A stretch of 36,295 nt of DNA from Streptomyces albidochromogenes. Its GTDB lineage: Bacteria > Actinomycetota > Actinomycetes > Streptomycetales > Streptomycetaceae. How positions within the stretch are numbered: position 1 is the first letter of the stretch; every line of letters begins with the position of its first letter. A program made the position numbers and the translations under genes. The stretch spans positions 1 through 36,295 of the forward strand of contig NZ_VBVX01000031.1 of assembly GCF_005981925.1 (NCBI RefSeq). Reading direction: 5' to 3'. Under the pieces are notes generated by a model, which worked only from the letters and a program-made list of their open reading frames with translations, was not told where the DNA came from and ran no database searches. Positions 25,224-34,135 of the stretch are shown piece by piece.

Positions 25224-27548
25224 TCAGCAGGCTCCGAGGTCCTGCCAGACACCCCACTCACCGGTAGTACCCGGCTCCTCGCCCTTCGTCCACCACTTGG
25301 ACTTCCACTGGCGCGACTTGTGAGCGAGGGTCGTACCGCTGCCGTACTCGGACGAGGCGCTCCACGCGGGCGCCGCGCACGGCCCGCCCGGGCTCGGTGT
25401 GGGGCTCGGGTCCGGCCCGGGGCCCGTTCCCGGGTCCACCACCGTCGTGCCGCGCGCCAGGTCGCCCGCCAGGGCGTAGGACTGGCCGCCGAAGGTCACC
25501 GTCCAGTTGGACGGGGTGGAGGTCGGCAGGTAGTAGACGAAGTCCAGCTCGACCGACGCGCCGGGCGCGAGCGTCTGCCAGGCCGGCAGCTTCAGCGAGA
25601 CGCGGTTGTAGTCGCCCTTCAGGCCGCCGATGTTGTGCGCGGCCGTATGGTCGCTGCGCACGATCCTCGTGTTGAAGCCGGACTGGTCCTTGGCGTTGGC
25701 GGGCGCGGAGGTCGCGTAGTCGAACTGGAACTCCGTGCCGCCGGGCAGCGTCGCCTTCGAGTTGTTCGTGATCCTCAGCTTGGGGCTGATGGGGTAGTTG
25801 GAGTCGCCGAGCGGGAACTGCCCGAAGTCCACGCCGATGTCGAGCGCCTTCGTCGGCAGTTCGATGCTGGAGCGCTTCGCGCCGTACGGAGTTGCCGACT
25901 TGAACTTCTCGTACATCGCCGTCGTCAGCGAGTCGCCGATCTCGTACTGTCCCTTGGCGGCGTTCCAGTCGTAGTCGCCCGCGAGCTCCCAGACCATCGT
26001 GCCGCCGATGCCCTTGTCGACCACGTAGTCGGCCTTGGCCTTGACGGACTGCTCGTCCTCGGTCGACAGGAAGACCTTCTTCTGCGCGTTCCACAGCCAG
26101 GGCGCGACGAGCGTCGGGTCGTACTTGCGGGTGTACGTGCCGGTCAGCTTCGTGTCGGCCGGGAAGCCGTACTTCGTGACGTAGTCCCCGACGACGCCCT
26201 TCTCCAGGTTCTTCGCGTGCCACATCGGGTTGGACCCGGCCGGGGACTCCTTGCCCGCCGTGTCCTTGTCGTGCCACAGGTTGTCGATGCCCGACGCCCC
26301 GTCACCGCACTTCGTCAGGCCCGCGCCGGCCGGGCAGTTCGTCGAGGGCGCCCTGCCCCAGAGCCCGTCCGTGCCGCCCTGCACGTTCTTGTGCCCGCGG
26401 GTGTAGTACGGCAGGCCGATGTTGATGCGGCCGGCCGGCATCGAGCCGCGGAAGTAGTGGTACGCCCAGTCGGTGTTCAGGTACCCGGTGCCGCCGTACT
26501 GCGCGGTCGAATACACACCGGCGGCCGCCAGTTCGGCGTCCTTGCCGTCGTCGAAGAGCGAGGCGTTCGGGCCGACGTACTCGTTCCACGCGCCGTGGAG
26601 GTCGTACGACATGATGTTGACGTAGTCCAGGTACTTCTGGACCTGGAACGTCTCCATGCCGCGCAGCAGATATCCCGACGAGGGCGCGGCCACGGTCAGC
26701 AGGTAGTGCTTCCCGTCCGCGGCGCCCGCCCGGTCGAGCTTCTCGCGCAGCGACTTCATCAGCGCCGCGTAGCCCTTGACCAGCCCGGCCCGCCGCCCGT
26801 TCGAGTACGAGAAGTCCAGCGGATTGCCCGCGTCCTTCATCGTCGTCGGGTACTCGTAGTCGATGTCGACGCCGTTGAAGCCGTACTTCTTGATGAACGC
26901 GACCGTCGAGTCGGCGAACGTGTCGATGCCCGCCTGGTTGACCGAACCGTCCGCGTTGGTCGCCATCGAGTAGAAGCCGCCGGAGTTCACCCGGTCGCCG
27001 TTGTCGGCGAAGTACCCGCCGGTCTCGGCCCAGCCGCCCACCGAGACGAGCGTCTTCACGTCGGGGTGCTGCTTCTTGAACTTGCTGAGCAGGTTGAAGT
27101 GGCCCTTGTAGCCGTACGCCGGGTCCATCTCCGCACCGGCCACGCCCGGCCAGGTCATCCCCGTCGCGGGGTTCTTCTCGCCGTCGGAGCCGACCGAGAT
27201 CCTGTGGTCGCTGCCGATGTGCGCGAAGGCGTAGTTGAGGTGGGTGACCTTGTCCCACGGGATGTCGGAGGCGAGGTAGGCGGGTTCGCCGTTCTTGCCC
27301 GTACGCCATCCGGTGAAGTAGCCGATGACGCGGCGCTTGTGGTCGGCGCCCATCTTCTCGCGGCCGTCGGCGTCGTAGACCGAGCAGTACGGCACGTCGA
27401 CGCCCGGCGTCTTGTACAGGCCGTCGGGACGACAGGACTCGTTGTCGGCGGCGTGCGAGACGCCTTGGGCGAGCGAACTGAGCAGGAGTCCGGCGACGGC
27501 CGCGCCGGCGGCGAGCAGGGAGGATCTCGCTCGGGTGGGGGACAGCAC
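25224..27548 (-). CDS. Secreted GH18 chitinase with ChiC-like and chitin-binding domains
   Basis: A 774-residue secreted endochitinase. The signal peptide covers residues 1-33, with likely cleavage after SHA. The GH18 barrel runs from about 71 (RRVIGYFTGWRTG) to about 560. Its active site FNGVDIDYEYP has the DxxDxDxE pattern with catalytic Glu232, and the substrate strip LVSVGGWAE is intact. A beta domain of about 150 residues (DFGQFPLGDSNYPISP; NIGGLKGDYNRVSLKLPAW) resembles the ChiC domain of bacterial chitinases. A Pro linker and a C-terminal CBM5/12 chitin-binding module (WSASSEYGSG...WWTKGEEP) follow. The GTG at 27548 has AGGAGG eight bases upstream. By position it corresponds to SCO1444 (I recall the name chiI). 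Confidence 0.95.
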   Translation of the reverse strand: MLSPTRARSSLLAAGAAVAGLLLSSLAQGVSHAADNESCRPDGLYKTPGVDVPYCSVYDADGREKMGADHKRRVIGYFTGWRTGKNGEPAYLASDIPWDKVTHLNYAFAHIGSDHRISVGSDGEKNPATGMTWPGVAGAEMDPAYGYKGHFNLLSKFKKQHPDVKTLVSVGGWAETGGYFADNGDRVNSGGFYSMATNADGSVNQAGIDTFADSTVAFIKKYGFNGVDIDYEYPTTMKDAGNPLDFSYSNGRRAGLVKGYAALMKSLREKLDRAGAADGKHYLLTVAAPSSGYLLRGMETFQVQKYLDYVNIMSYDLHGAWNEYVGPNASLFDDGKDAELAAAGVYSTAQYGGTGYLNTDWAYHYFRGSMPAGRINIGLPYYTRGHKNVQGGTDGLWGRAPSTNCPAGAGLTKCGDGASGIDNLWHDKDTAGKESPAGSNPMWHAKNLEKGVVGDYVTKYGFPADTKLTGTYTRKYDPTLVAPWLWNAQKKVFLSTEDEQSVKAKADYVVDKGIGGTMVWELAGDYDWNAAKGQYEIGDSLTTAMYEKFKSATPYGAKRSSIELPTKALDIGVDFGQFPLGDSNYPISPKLRITNNSKATLPGGTEFQFDYATSAPANAKDQSGFNTRIVRSDHTAAHNIGGLKGDYNRVSLKLPAWQTLAPGASVELDFVYYLPTSTPSNWTVTFGGQSYALAGDLARGTTVVDPGTGPGPDPSPTPSPGGPCAAPAWSASSEYGSGTTLAHKSRQWKSKWWTKGEEPGTTGEWGVWQDLGAC

Positions 27549-27613
27549 GGTCTGTTCCTCCTGGGGAGGTCGGCCTGGCACAACGAACGGTGGGTGATCG
27601 TCTTGTTGCGCAG

Positions 27614-27656
27614 ACGTTAAGAGGACTAGACCAGAGCGGTCAATAGGTATGGACCA
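27614..27656 (-). promoter_or_regulatory. Chitinase promoter with 12-bp direct repeats (DasR-type)
   Basis: Reading the reverse strand: TGGTCCATACCT (27656-27645), -35 TTGACC (27643-27638), TGGTCTAGTCCT (27633-27622) and -10 TAACGT (27619-27614), with an 18-bp spacer. The two 12-mers are the direct repeats known from Streptomyces chitinase promoters (consensus near TGGTCYAGACCW). The second overlaps a partial DasR site (TGGTCTAGaCCA). Repression by DasR, relieved by glucosamine 6-phosphate, is expected. Confidence 0.82.
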
Positions 27657-27736
27657 ATCATCTGTGAGCCGGGCCACAATAAATCCGATGCGTGGCACTG
27701 TTCCCGGCGTGGCACACTGACCCTGTACCAGCAGCA

Positions 27737-27863
27737 GCGCACTCCGGGGTCGGTGTAATTCCGAACCGGCGGTTACAGTCCGCGACCCGGTCACCTCCAG
27801 TGACCGGTTGAACAGGTGAAATTCCTGTACCGACGGTGAAAGTCCGGATGGGAGGCAGTGCGC
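27737..27863 (+). ncRNA. FMN riboswitch (RFN element)
   Basis: The closing stem GCGCACT (27737-27743) pairs with AGTGCGC (27857-27863). Conserved junction pieces are present in order: CCGGGGTCGGTGTAATTCC, ACCGGCGGTTACAGTC, a variable stem (CCGGTCAC/GTGACCGG near 27789-27808), GGTGAAATTCCTGTACCGAC, and GGTGAAAGTCCGGATGGGAG. It senses flavin mononucleotide and shuts down the rib genes. An antisense 72-codon frame over it is not coding. Confidence 0.97.
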
Positions 27864-28030
27864 GGCGGGCCGTCACAGGTCATGGGTACGCCGCTGTCGG
27901 CGGTTCGGCTCGTCCTCCAGGGGCGATCCCTCTTTCCGGCTACGGCGTCCCGTCGTACCCGTCGGTGTTTCCCGCTCTCTGTCGTCATCGACAGCCCCGG
28001 AGTCCGTGCCCGAAGAGGCAGGAGGACCCG
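27864..28030 (+). promoter_or_regulatory. Riboswitch expression platform with anti-Shine-Dalgarno
   Basis: GTCCTCC (27912-27918) is exactly complementary to GGAGGAC (28021-28027), the ribosome site of ribD. Pairing would hide the site, pointing to translational control. The stretch holds no supportable gene, and I see no terminator with a U tract. Confidence 0.5.
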
Positions 28031-29155
28031 GTGGCCACCGCAGCCGAAGCCACGACCGACGCGAACGCCATGCGCCGCGCCATCGCGCTGGCCGCCCGCG
28101 GACTCGGCTCCACCAGCCCCAACCCGGTCGTCGGATGCGTCGTACTCGACGCCGCCGGACAGCCCGCCGGCGCCGGATTCCACCAGCGCGCGGGCGGCCC
28201 GCACGCCGAGGTGAACGCCCTGCGGGAAGCGGGGGAGCGGGCACGCGGCGGTACGGCGTACGTCACCCTCGAGCCCTGCAACCACACCGGTCGCACCGGC
28301 CCCTGCGCCCAGGCCCTCGTCGCCGCCGGCGTCGCCCGCGTCGTCTACGCCGTGGCCGACCCGAACCCGCAGGCCACCGGCGGCGCCGGCACCCTGCGCG
28401 CGGCCGGCGTCCAGGTCGAGCAGGGCCTGCTCGCGGACGAGGCGGAGGCGGGCAACACCGCCTGGCTCACGTCCGTACGCCTCGGCCGCCCGTACGTCCG
28501 ATGGAAGTACGCCGCGACGCTCGACGGCCGTATCGCCGCCGCCGACTCCACCAGCCGCTGGATCAGCTCCGCCGAGTCCCGCGCCGACGTCCACCGGCTG
28601 CGCGCCGAGGCGGACGCCGTGGTCGTCGGCTCCGGCACGATGCGCGCCGACGACCCCCACCTCGCCGTACGCGGCGACGGGGGAGCCGAGGGCGTCACCC
28701 AGCCCCTGCGCGTCGTCGTCGACACCCGCGCCACCGCCGTCAAGCCCGGCGCCCGCGTCCTCGACGACGCAGCGCCCACGCTGGTCGCGGTCGCCGAGGA
28801 CGCCGACGCCGCGCACCTGGACGGGACGGCGGCGGAGGTCGTACGGCTGCCCCGCTCCACCGGCGGCCTGGACGTTCACGCGCTGCTCGCCGCCCTGCAC
28901 GCCCGGGGGGTGCGTTCCGTACTCCTCGAAGGCGGCCCCACGCTCGCCGGGGCGTTCGTCGCCGCGGGCGCCGTCGACGCCGTCACCGGCTACCTCGCAC
29001 CCGTCCTGCTCGGCGCGGGCCCCGCCGCCCTCGCCGACGCCGGAATCACCACCCTCACCGAAGCGTTGCGGCTCGACGTCACCGAGACCGCGCGCATCGG
29101 ACCCGATCTGCGCATCACCGCCGTCCCCGCCACTCCCGCACCGAAGGAGACCTGA
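28031..29155 (+). CDS. ribD: Bifunctional riboflavin deaminase-reductase RibD
   Basis: Carries out steps two and three of riboflavin synthesis: deamination of the diaminopyrimidine product of GTP cyclohydrolase II, then NADPH reduction of its ribosyl side chain. The protein has 374 residues. The deaminase domain has the zinc/catalytic set His58-Ala-Glu60 in GGPHAEVNAL and Cys83, Cys92 in LEPCNHTGRTGPC. The reductase domain starts near 155 (RPYVRWKYAATLDGRIAA; VVVGSGTMRADDPHL) and ends with LLEGGPTLAGAFV. The GTG at 28031 has GGAGGA four bases upstream; the open frame runs back into the riboswitch. ribE follows without a gap. Confidence 0.96.
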   Translation: MATAAEATTDANAMRRAIALAARGLGSTSPNPVVGCVVLDAAGQPAGAGFHQRAGGPHAEVNALREAGERARGGTAYVTLEPCNHTGRTGPCAQALVAAGVARVVYAVADPNPQATGGAGTLRAAGVQVEQGLLADEAEAGNTAWLTSVRLGRPYVRWKYAATLDGRIAAADSTSRWISSAESRADVHRLRAEADAVVVGSGTMRADDPHLAVRGDGGAEGVTQPLRVVVDTRATAVKPGARVLDDAAPTLVAVAEDADAAHLDGTAAEVVRLPRSTGGLDVHALLAALHARGVRSVLLEGGPTLAGAFVAAGAVDAVTGYLAPVLLGAGPAALADAGITTLTEALRLDVTETARIGPDLRITAVPATPAPKET

Positions 29156-29764
29156 GTGTTCACCGGAATCGTCGAAGAGCTGGGTGAGGTCACCGCCGTC
29201 GAGAACCTCGGTGACGCCTCCCGTTTCCGCCTGCGCGGCCCGCTCGTCACCGAGGACGCGAAGCACGGCGACTCCATCGCCGTCAACGGCGTCTGCCTCA
29301 CCGTCGTGGAGTGCGGGGACGGTGAGTTCACCGCAGACGTGATGGCCGAGACGCTGAAGCGCTCCAGCCTCGGCGCCCTCACCACCGGCTCCCGCGTGAA
29401 CCTGGAGCGCCCCATGGCGCTCGGCGGCCGCCTCGGCGGACACCTCGTCCAGGGACACGTCGACGGCACCGGCACGATCACCGGCCGCGAGCCGTCCGAG
29501 CACTGGGAGATCGTCAAGGTCTCGCTGCCGGCGGACCTCGCCCGGTACGTCGTCGAGAAGGGCTCCATCACCGTCGACGGCGTGAGCCTCACCGTCGTCG
29601 AGGCCGGGGACGACTACTTCACCATCAGCCTCATCCCCACCACGCTCGACCTCACCACCCTCGGCATCAAGCAGGCCGGGGACCCGGTCAACCTGGAAGT
29701 GGACGTCCTCGCCAAGTACGTCGAGCGGCTGATGGGCGCGGACCGGAAGGAGAGCGTCAAGTGA
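29156..29764 (+). CDS. ribE: Riboflavin synthase alpha chain
   Basis: Dismutates two 6,7-dimethyl-8-ribityllumazines to riboflavin and the pyrimidine precursor. The protein has 202 residues and two lumazine-binding barrels in tandem. The start is the diagnostic [10 protein letters not shown]. The first repeat has [14 protein letters not shown] and the second [20 protein letters not shown], plus [18 protein letters not shown] between them. The GTG directly follows the ribD stop, so the genes are translationally coupled. AAGGAGA precedes it inside ribD. Confidence 0.96.
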   Translation: MFTGIVEELGEVTAVENLGDASRFRLRGPLVTEDAKHGDSIAVNGVCLTVVECGDGEFTADVMAETLKRSSLGALTTGSRVNLERPMALGGRLGGHLVQGHVDGTGTITGREPSEHWEIVKVSLPADLARYVVEKGSITVDGVSLTVVEAGDDYFTISLIPTTLDLTTLGIKQAGDPVNLEVDVLAKYVERLMGADRKESVK

Positions 29765-30414
29765 GCGCCGTCTCCTGGCTGAACAGCGAGGCGTTCACCG
29801 CCTTCGACCAGCACATCATGTGGTCCGACATGATCGGCAACACCATCGGCCTGATCGCCCTGGCGCTCGGCTGGCGGCGCTCCATATGGACCTGGCCCGC
29901 CCAGCTCCTGTCCGGCCTCATCCTGGTGGCCGCGTACTCCTCCGCGAACCTCAGCGGCGGCGTCGGCAAGCAGCTGCTGGTCATCGGCGTCGCCCTGTGG
30001 GGCTGGCGGCAGTGGCAGCTCGGCCGCCGGCAGGCCCAGGACGGCTCGATCGCCGTCCGCTTCGCCACCTGGCGCGAGCGCGCCCTGCTGCTCGCCGGAG
30101 CGGTCGTCGGCACGCTGGCCGTCGGCGGCCTGTTCACCCTGTACCCGTCGCTGTCCTGGAGCCCCTGGGCCGACGCGTACATCTTCGTCGGCACGCTCGT
30201 CGCGATGATCGCCCAGGCCCGCGGCCTGGTCGAGTTCTGGTTCGCCTGGCTGCTGGTCGACCTGGTGGGCGTACCGCTCGCCTTCACCAGCGGCCTTGCC
30301 TTCTCCGGTCTTGTGTACGTCGTCTACTTCGCCCTCGTCCTCTGGGGTGCCTACGACTGGTGGCAGCGTTCACGCGCGAGCGTGAAGCCCGCCATGGAAG
30401 GAGCAGCAGCATGA
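29761..30414 (+). CDS. ribM: PnuC-family riboflavin importer RibM
   Basis: A 217-residue membrane protein with about six to seven helices, of the PnuC vitamin-transporter family. The early segment [29 protein letters not shown] and the late [16 protein letters not shown] are typical. PnuC itself imports nicotinamide riboside, but family members inside FMN-riboswitch rib operons of actinobacteria (RibM/PnuX) are riboflavin facilitators. The GTG at 29761 overlaps the ribE stop by four bases (GTGA), and the stop overlaps the ribBA ATG by four bases. Confidence 0.9.
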   Translation: MSAVSWLNSEAFTAFDQHIMWSDMIGNTIGLIALALGWRRSIWTWPAQLLSGLILVAAYSSANLSGGVGKQLLVIGVALWGWRQWQLGRRQAQDGSIAVRFATWRERALLLAGAVVGTLAVGGLFTLYPSLSWSPWADAYIFVGTLVAMIAQARGLVEFWFAWLLVDLVGVPLAFTSGLAFSGLVYVVYFALVLWGAYDWWQRSRASVKPAMEGAAA

Positions 30415-31700
30415 GCGCCCTGCCCACCTGGTACAGCACCGACAACGCCGAGGACCTGGCCCTCGACCCCGTCGAGCACGCCATCCGCGACATCGCGGCC
30501 GGCCGCCCCGTGGTCGTCGTCGACGACGAGAACCGGGAGAACGAGGGCGACCTCGTCATCGCCGCCGAGATGGCGACGCCCGAGATCGTCGCGTTCATGA
30601 TGAGCGAGTGCCGGGGCCTGATCTGCGCGCCCATGGAGGGCGACGAGCTGGAGCGGCTCGAACTCCCGCAGATGGTCGCGAACAACACCGAGTCGATGAG
30701 CACCGCCTTCACCGTCTCCGTGGACGCCTCCGCCGCACACGGCGTCACCACCGGCATCTCGGCCGCCGACCGCGCCGCGACCCTGCGGCTCCTGGCGAGC
30801 GGCCGCTCCACCGCCGGCGACTTCGTCCGCCCCGGCCACATCTTCCCGCTGCGCGCCAAGCCCGGCGGCGTACTCGTCCGCAACGGCCACACCGAGGCCG
30901 CGGTCGACCTGGCCCGGCTCGCCGGTCTGCGCCCGGCCGGCGCGATCGTCGAGATCGCCGGCGAGGACGGCGTGATGCTGCGGCTGCCCGAGCTGATCCC
31001 GTTCGCCCGCAAGCACGGACTGACGATCATCTCCATCGAGGACCTGATCGCCTACCGCCGCACCTCCGACCCCAAGGTCCGCCGCGAGGCCACCGTCCAG
31101 CTCCCCACGGCCTTCGGGGACTTCACGGCGTACGGCTACCGCTCGACCGTCGACGGCGTCGAGCACGTCGCGCTCGTCCACGGCGAGATCGGCGACGGCG
31201 AGGACGTCCTCGTGCGGGTCCACTCCGAGTGCCTGACCGGCGACATCTTCCGCTCGCAGCGCTGCGACTGCGGCCCCCAGCTGGAAGCGTCCATGCGGCG
31301 CATCACCGAGAAGGGCCGGGGCGTCGTCGTCTACCTGCGCGGCCACGAGGGGCGCGGCATCGGGCTGCTGTCCAAGCTGCGCGCGTACGAACTCCAGGAG
31401 CTCGGCCGCGACACCCTCGACGCCAACCTGGAACTCGGCCTGCCCGCCGACGCCCGCGACTACGCGGCCGGCGCGCAGATCCTCGAAGACCTCGGCGTGC
31501 ACAGCCTCCGGCTGATGACGAACAACCCCGAGAAGACCGACGCGCTCGTACGGCACGGCCTGACCGTCCTCGAACGCGAGCCGATGCCCGTCACGGCGGG
31601 CGAGCACAACCTCCGCTACCTGCGCACCAAGCGGGACCGGATGGGGCACGACCTTCCGTGGCTGGACGGCGCCTCCGCCTCCACCTGCGGCAACCAGTAG
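30411..31700 (+). CDS. ribBA: Bifunctional DHBP synthase / GTP cyclohydrolase II
   Basis: Supplies both riboflavin precursors. Residues 1-215 are 3,4-dihydroxy-2-butanone 4-phosphate synthase, acting on ribulose 5-phosphate, with the acidic loop [12 protein letters not shown] (38-49) and [13 protein letters not shown]. Residues 220-429 are GTP cyclohydrolase II with the zinc cysteines Cys274, Cys285 and Cys287 in [18 protein letters not shown], the RGHEGRGIG loop and NNPEKTDAL. The length of 429 is normal. AAGGAG lies before the ATG, which overlaps the ribM stop (ATGA). Its substrate ties the operon to the pentose phosphate pathway. Confidence 0.96.
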   Translation: MSALPTWYSTDNAEDLALDPVEHAIRDIAAGRPVVVVDDENRENEGDLVIAAEMATPEIVAFMMSECRGLICAPMEGDELERLELPQMVANNTESMSTAFTVSVDASAAHGVTTGISAADRAATLRLLASGRSTAGDFVRPGHIFPLRAKPGGVLVRNGHTEAAVDLARLAGLRPAGAIVEIAGEDGVMLRLPELIPFARKHGLTIISIEDLIAYRRTSDPKVRREATVQLPTAFGDFTAYGYRSTVDGVEHVALVHGEIGDGEDVLVRVHSECLTGDIFRSQRCDCGPQLEASMRRITEKGRGVVVYLRGHEGRGIGLLSKLRAYELQELGRDTLDANLELGLPADARDYAAGAQILEDLGVHSLRLMTNNPEKTDALVRHGLTVLEREPMPVTAGEHNLRYLRTKRDRMGHDLPWLDGASASTCGNQ

Positions 31701-31730
31701 ACCCGTACACAACCTCGAAGGAGAACACGC

Positions 31731-32216
31731 GTGAGCGGCAAGGGCGCACCCGAACTGAGTGTGAAGAACTGCGGCGACCTCCGGGTGGCGGTGATCGCGG
31801 CCCAGTGGCACGAGAAGGTCATGGACGGCCTCGTCGACGGCGCGCTGCGCGCCCTGCACGAGCTGGGCATCGACGAGCCGACCGTGCTGCGGGTCCCCGG
31901 CAGCTTCGAGCTCCCGGTCGTCGCCAAGGTCCTCGCGGGCCGCGGTTACGACGCGATCGTCGCCCTCGGCGTCGTCATCCGCGGCGGAACGCCCCACTTC
32001 GAGTACGTGTGCCAGGGCGTCACCAACGGCCTCACCCAGGTCTCCGTCGACACCGGTGTTCCCATCGGCTTCGGCGTGCTGACCTGCGACACCGAGGAGC
32101 AGGCGCTCGACCGGGCCGGCATCGAGGGCTCCCACGAGGACAAGGGCCACGAGGCCGTCACCGCCGCCGTCGCCACCGCGGCCACGCTGCGCACGGTCGC
32201 CGAACCCTGGCGCTGA
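31731..32216 (+). CDS. ribH: 6,7-dimethyl-8-ribityllumazine synthase
   Basis: Condenses the ribityl-aminopyrimidine with dihydroxybutanone phosphate. The protein has 161 residues and forms large symmetric assemblies in this family. Conserved pieces are [10 protein letters not shown], the phosphate/pyrimidine site VPGSFELP, and [15 protein letters not shown] with the catalytic His89. The C-terminal NKG-like segment is [11 protein letters not shown]. The GTG at 31731 has AAGGAGA upstream. It lies 30 bp after ribBA and is the last rib gene; hisE follows after 35 bp. Confidence 0.96.
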   Translation: MSGKGAPELSVKNCGDLRVAVIAAQWHEKVMDGLVDGALRALHELGIDEPTVLRVPGSFELPVVAKVLAGRGYDAIVALGVVIRGGTPHFEYVCQGVTNGLTQVSVDTGVPIGFGVLTCDTEEQALDRAGIEGSHEDKGHEAVTAAVATAATLRTVAEPWR

Positions 32217-32251
32217 GTGGCACCGGGCCACCCCGTACTCTTAGGACCATC

Positions 32252-32533
32252 ATGGCCAACAAACCCGCCAAGAGCTTCGAAGAGCTCTTCACCGAGCTCC
32301 AGCACAAGGCCGCCACCGGCGACCCCACCACCTCCCGCACCGCCGAGCTGGTGGGCAAGGGCGTGCACGCCATCGGCAAGAAGGTCGTCGAAGAGGCCGC
32401 CGAGGTCTGGATGGCCGCCGAGTACGAGGGCAAGGAAGCCGCCGCCGAGGAGATCTCGCAGCTGCTGTACCACGTCCAGGTGATGATGGTCGCCCGCGGG
32501 ATCTCGCTCGACGACGTCTACGCCCACCTCTGA
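32252..32533 (+). CDS. hisE: Phosphoribosyl-ATP pyrophosphatase
   Basis: Second step of histidine synthesis: removes pyrophosphate from phosphoribosyl-ATP. The protein has 93 residues and is all helical, with the Mg-binding set [14 protein letters not shown] and [15 protein letters not shown]. It stands apart from the main his operon together with hisG, as is usual in Streptomyces. TACTCT (32236-32241) ten bases before the ATG fits a -10, and no good ribosome site is seen, so a separate near-leaderless transcript is possible besides read-through from ribH. Confidence 0.94.
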   Translation: MANKPAKSFEELFTELQHKAATGDPTTSRTAELVGKGVHAIGKKVVEEAAEVWMAAEYEGKEAAAEEISQLLYHVQVMMVARGISLDDVYAHL

Positions 32534-32596
32534 GCCGCACCGCTCTCCGCACACCCGCACCACCACGACTCCCACCGCACAGAAGGACCTGACCTC

Positions 32597-33454
32597 ATGC
32601 TGCGCATCGCCATCCCCAACAAGGGCTCCCTCTCCGGACCTGCGTCGGAGATGCTCCATGAGGCCGGGTACCAGCAGCGCAAGGAGTCGAAGGAGCTGCG
32701 CCTCGTCGACCCGGAGAACGAGGTCGAGTTCTTCTACCTGCGGCCCCGCGACATCGCGATCTACGTGAGCTCCGGCCGCCTCGACATCGGCATCACCGGA
32801 CGCGACCTGCTGCTGGACTCCGGGGCCGACGCCGAGGAGATCCTCCAGCTCGGCTTCGCCCGCTCGACCTTCCGCTACGCCACCAAGCCCGGCACCGCGA
32901 CCGGCGTCAAGGACTTCGGCGGCATGACGGTCGCCACCTCGTACGAGGGCATCGTCGCCAAGCACCTCGCCGACGAGGGCATCGACGCCGCCGTCGTCCA
33001 CCTGGACGGAGCGGTCGAGACGGCCATCGAGCTGGGCGTCGCCCAGATCATCGCCGATGTCGTCGAGACCGGCACCAGCCTGCGCAACGCGGGCCTCGAA
33101 GTGATCGGCGAGCCGATCATGAAGTCCGAGGCGGTCGTGATCCGCCGCACCGGTGTCTCCGCCGAGGAGGCCGTCGACCCGAAGGTGGCCCAGTTCCTGC
33201 GCCGCCTCCAGGGCGTCCTGGTCGCCCGCAGCTACGTGATGATGGATTACGACTGCCGCGCCGAGCACCTCGAAGCGGCCGTGGCCCTCACCCCGGGCCT
33301 GGAGTCGCCGACCATCTCGCCGCTGCACAACGAGGGCTGGGTCGCGGTCCGCTCCATGGTCCCGGCCAAGGAGTCCCAGCGCGTCATGGACGACCTGTAC
33401 GAGCTCGGCGCCCGCGCCATCCTCACCACGGCCATCCACGCCTGCCGCCTCTGA
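32597..33454 (+). CDS. hisG: ATP phosphoribosyltransferase (long form)
   Basis: First, feedback-controlled step of histidine synthesis: joins ATP and PRPP. The protein has 285 residues, the long form with a C-terminal ACT-like regulatory domain, which usually confers histidine inhibition without HisZ. The start is MLRIAIPNKGSL. The PRPP-binding loop is ADVVETGTSLRNAGL, and the C-terminal domain starts near 210 (YVMMDYDCRAEHLEAA) and ends RAILTTAIHACRL. GAAGGA lies upstream of the ATG. It follows hisE after 63 bp. Confidence 0.96.
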   Translation: MLRIAIPNKGSLSGPASEMLHEAGYQQRKESKELRLVDPENEVEFFYLRPRDIAIYVSSGRLDIGITGRDLLLDSGADAEEILQLGFARSTFRYATKPGTATGVKDFGGMTVATSYEGIVAKHLADEGIDAAVVHLDGAVETAIELGVAQIIADVVETGTSLRNAGLEVIGEPIMKSEAVVIRRTGVSAEEAVDPKVAQFLRRLQGVLVARSYVMMDYDCRAEHLEAAVALTPGLESPTISPLHNEGWVAVRSMVPAKESQRVMDDLYELGARAILTTAIHACRL

Positions 33455-33495
33455 CCGCCCCGCAGCCGCCCCACACCCGAAGGAACGCGAGCGTC

Positions 33496-33948
33496 GTGTC
33501 ACAGCCCGAACTTCCCGCCCTGCCGGTCACCTTCCGGCCGACCCGCACCCGGGCCGTCCTCCTGACCGTCGGGGCGGCGATGTTCGCCGTCATCACCGCC
33601 ATCGCCCTGATGCTGAACACGCTGAGCGGCGGGGAGCGGGTGGCGTTCGTCTTCACCGCGCTGCTCCTGTCCGGCGTGCTCGTCCTGCTCAGCCGCCCCA
33701 AGGTCGTCGCCGACGAGGGCGGCGTCACCGTGGTCAACCTGACCACCAAGCGCCGCCTGGAGTGGGCCGAGATCGTACGGGTCAACCTGCGCCCCGGGGA
33801 CGCCTGGGTGTTCCTCGACCTCAGCGACGGCACCAGCCTGCCGGCCCTGGGCATCCAGCCCGGCGTCGCGAAGCAGCAGGCCATCCGCGACGCCCGCGCC
33901 CTGCGCGACCTGGCGGAATCCCGCGGCACCGGCACACACGGCGGCTGA
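33496..33948 (+). CDS. PH-domain membrane protein
   Basis: A 150-residue protein with two adjacent membrane helices near residues 20-40 and 47-65 (AVLLTVGAAMFAVITAIAL; VAFVFTALLLSGVLVLL). A bacterial PH-like domain (bPH_6 type) follows from about 70 (VVADEGGVTVVNLTTKRRLEWAEIVRVNLRPGDAWVFLDLSDG). The short loop between helices and the cytoplasmic domain fit a membrane-bound scaffold. The gene follows hisG in many Streptomyces, as I recall, but no link to histidine is known. The GTG at 33496 has GAAGGA about 11 bases upstream. Confidence 0.85.
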   Translation: MSQPELPALPVTFRPTRTRAVLLTVGAAMFAVITAIALMLNTLSGGERVAFVFTALLLSGVLVLLSRPKVVADEGGVTVVNLTTKRRLEWAEIVRVNLRPGDAWVFLDLSDGTSLPALGIQPGVAKQQAIRDARALRDLAESRGTGTHGG

Positions 33949-33982
33949 GCCCCTGCCCGGGGCGGCCCGGTCCCGTTTACTC

Positions 33983-34036
33983 TGGTGCGGGCGGCGCCGA
34001 GTGGCGCCGCCGTTCCGCAGCACAGGGCCCGCACCA
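33983..34036 (+). other. Nested stem-loop RNA: terminator or structured leader
   Basis: TGGTGCGGGC (33983-33992) pairs perfectly with GCCCGCACCA (34027-34036). Inside lies GGCGGCGCC-GAGT-GGCGCCGCC (33990-33998 with 34003-34011), sharing a few bases with the outer stem. CGCAG (34016-34020) could pair with CTGCG (34053-34057) beyond the stem, a possible pseudoknot. It ends the his-PH unit and precedes the CNNM gene by 100 bases. The rest of the gap (33949-34135) holds a TACTCT at 33978, a GGAGTGACTCC dyad near 34064 and no gene. Confidence 0.4.
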
Positions 34037-34135
34037 CCGGCCCGCGGAGCACCTGCGACCCGAGGAGTGACTCCCTCCAGCAATGGACGGATCGTCCGGC
34101 AGTACGTACGCCGCCCCTTCTTCCGAGGCGGCGGC

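Noticed and set aside
27658..27876. 72-codon reverse frame over the FMN riboswitch
   Set aside because: It is antisense to a conserved RNA element and has no family features.
34001..34135. 45-codon N-terminal extension of the first CNNM protein
   Set aside because: Pro/Arg-rich sequence unlike the family; the ATG at 34136 begins exactly at the first membrane helix.
33949..34135. M-box or manganese riboswitch before the CNNM gene
   Set aside because: None of the conserved motifs of these classes could be found; only the stems are reported.
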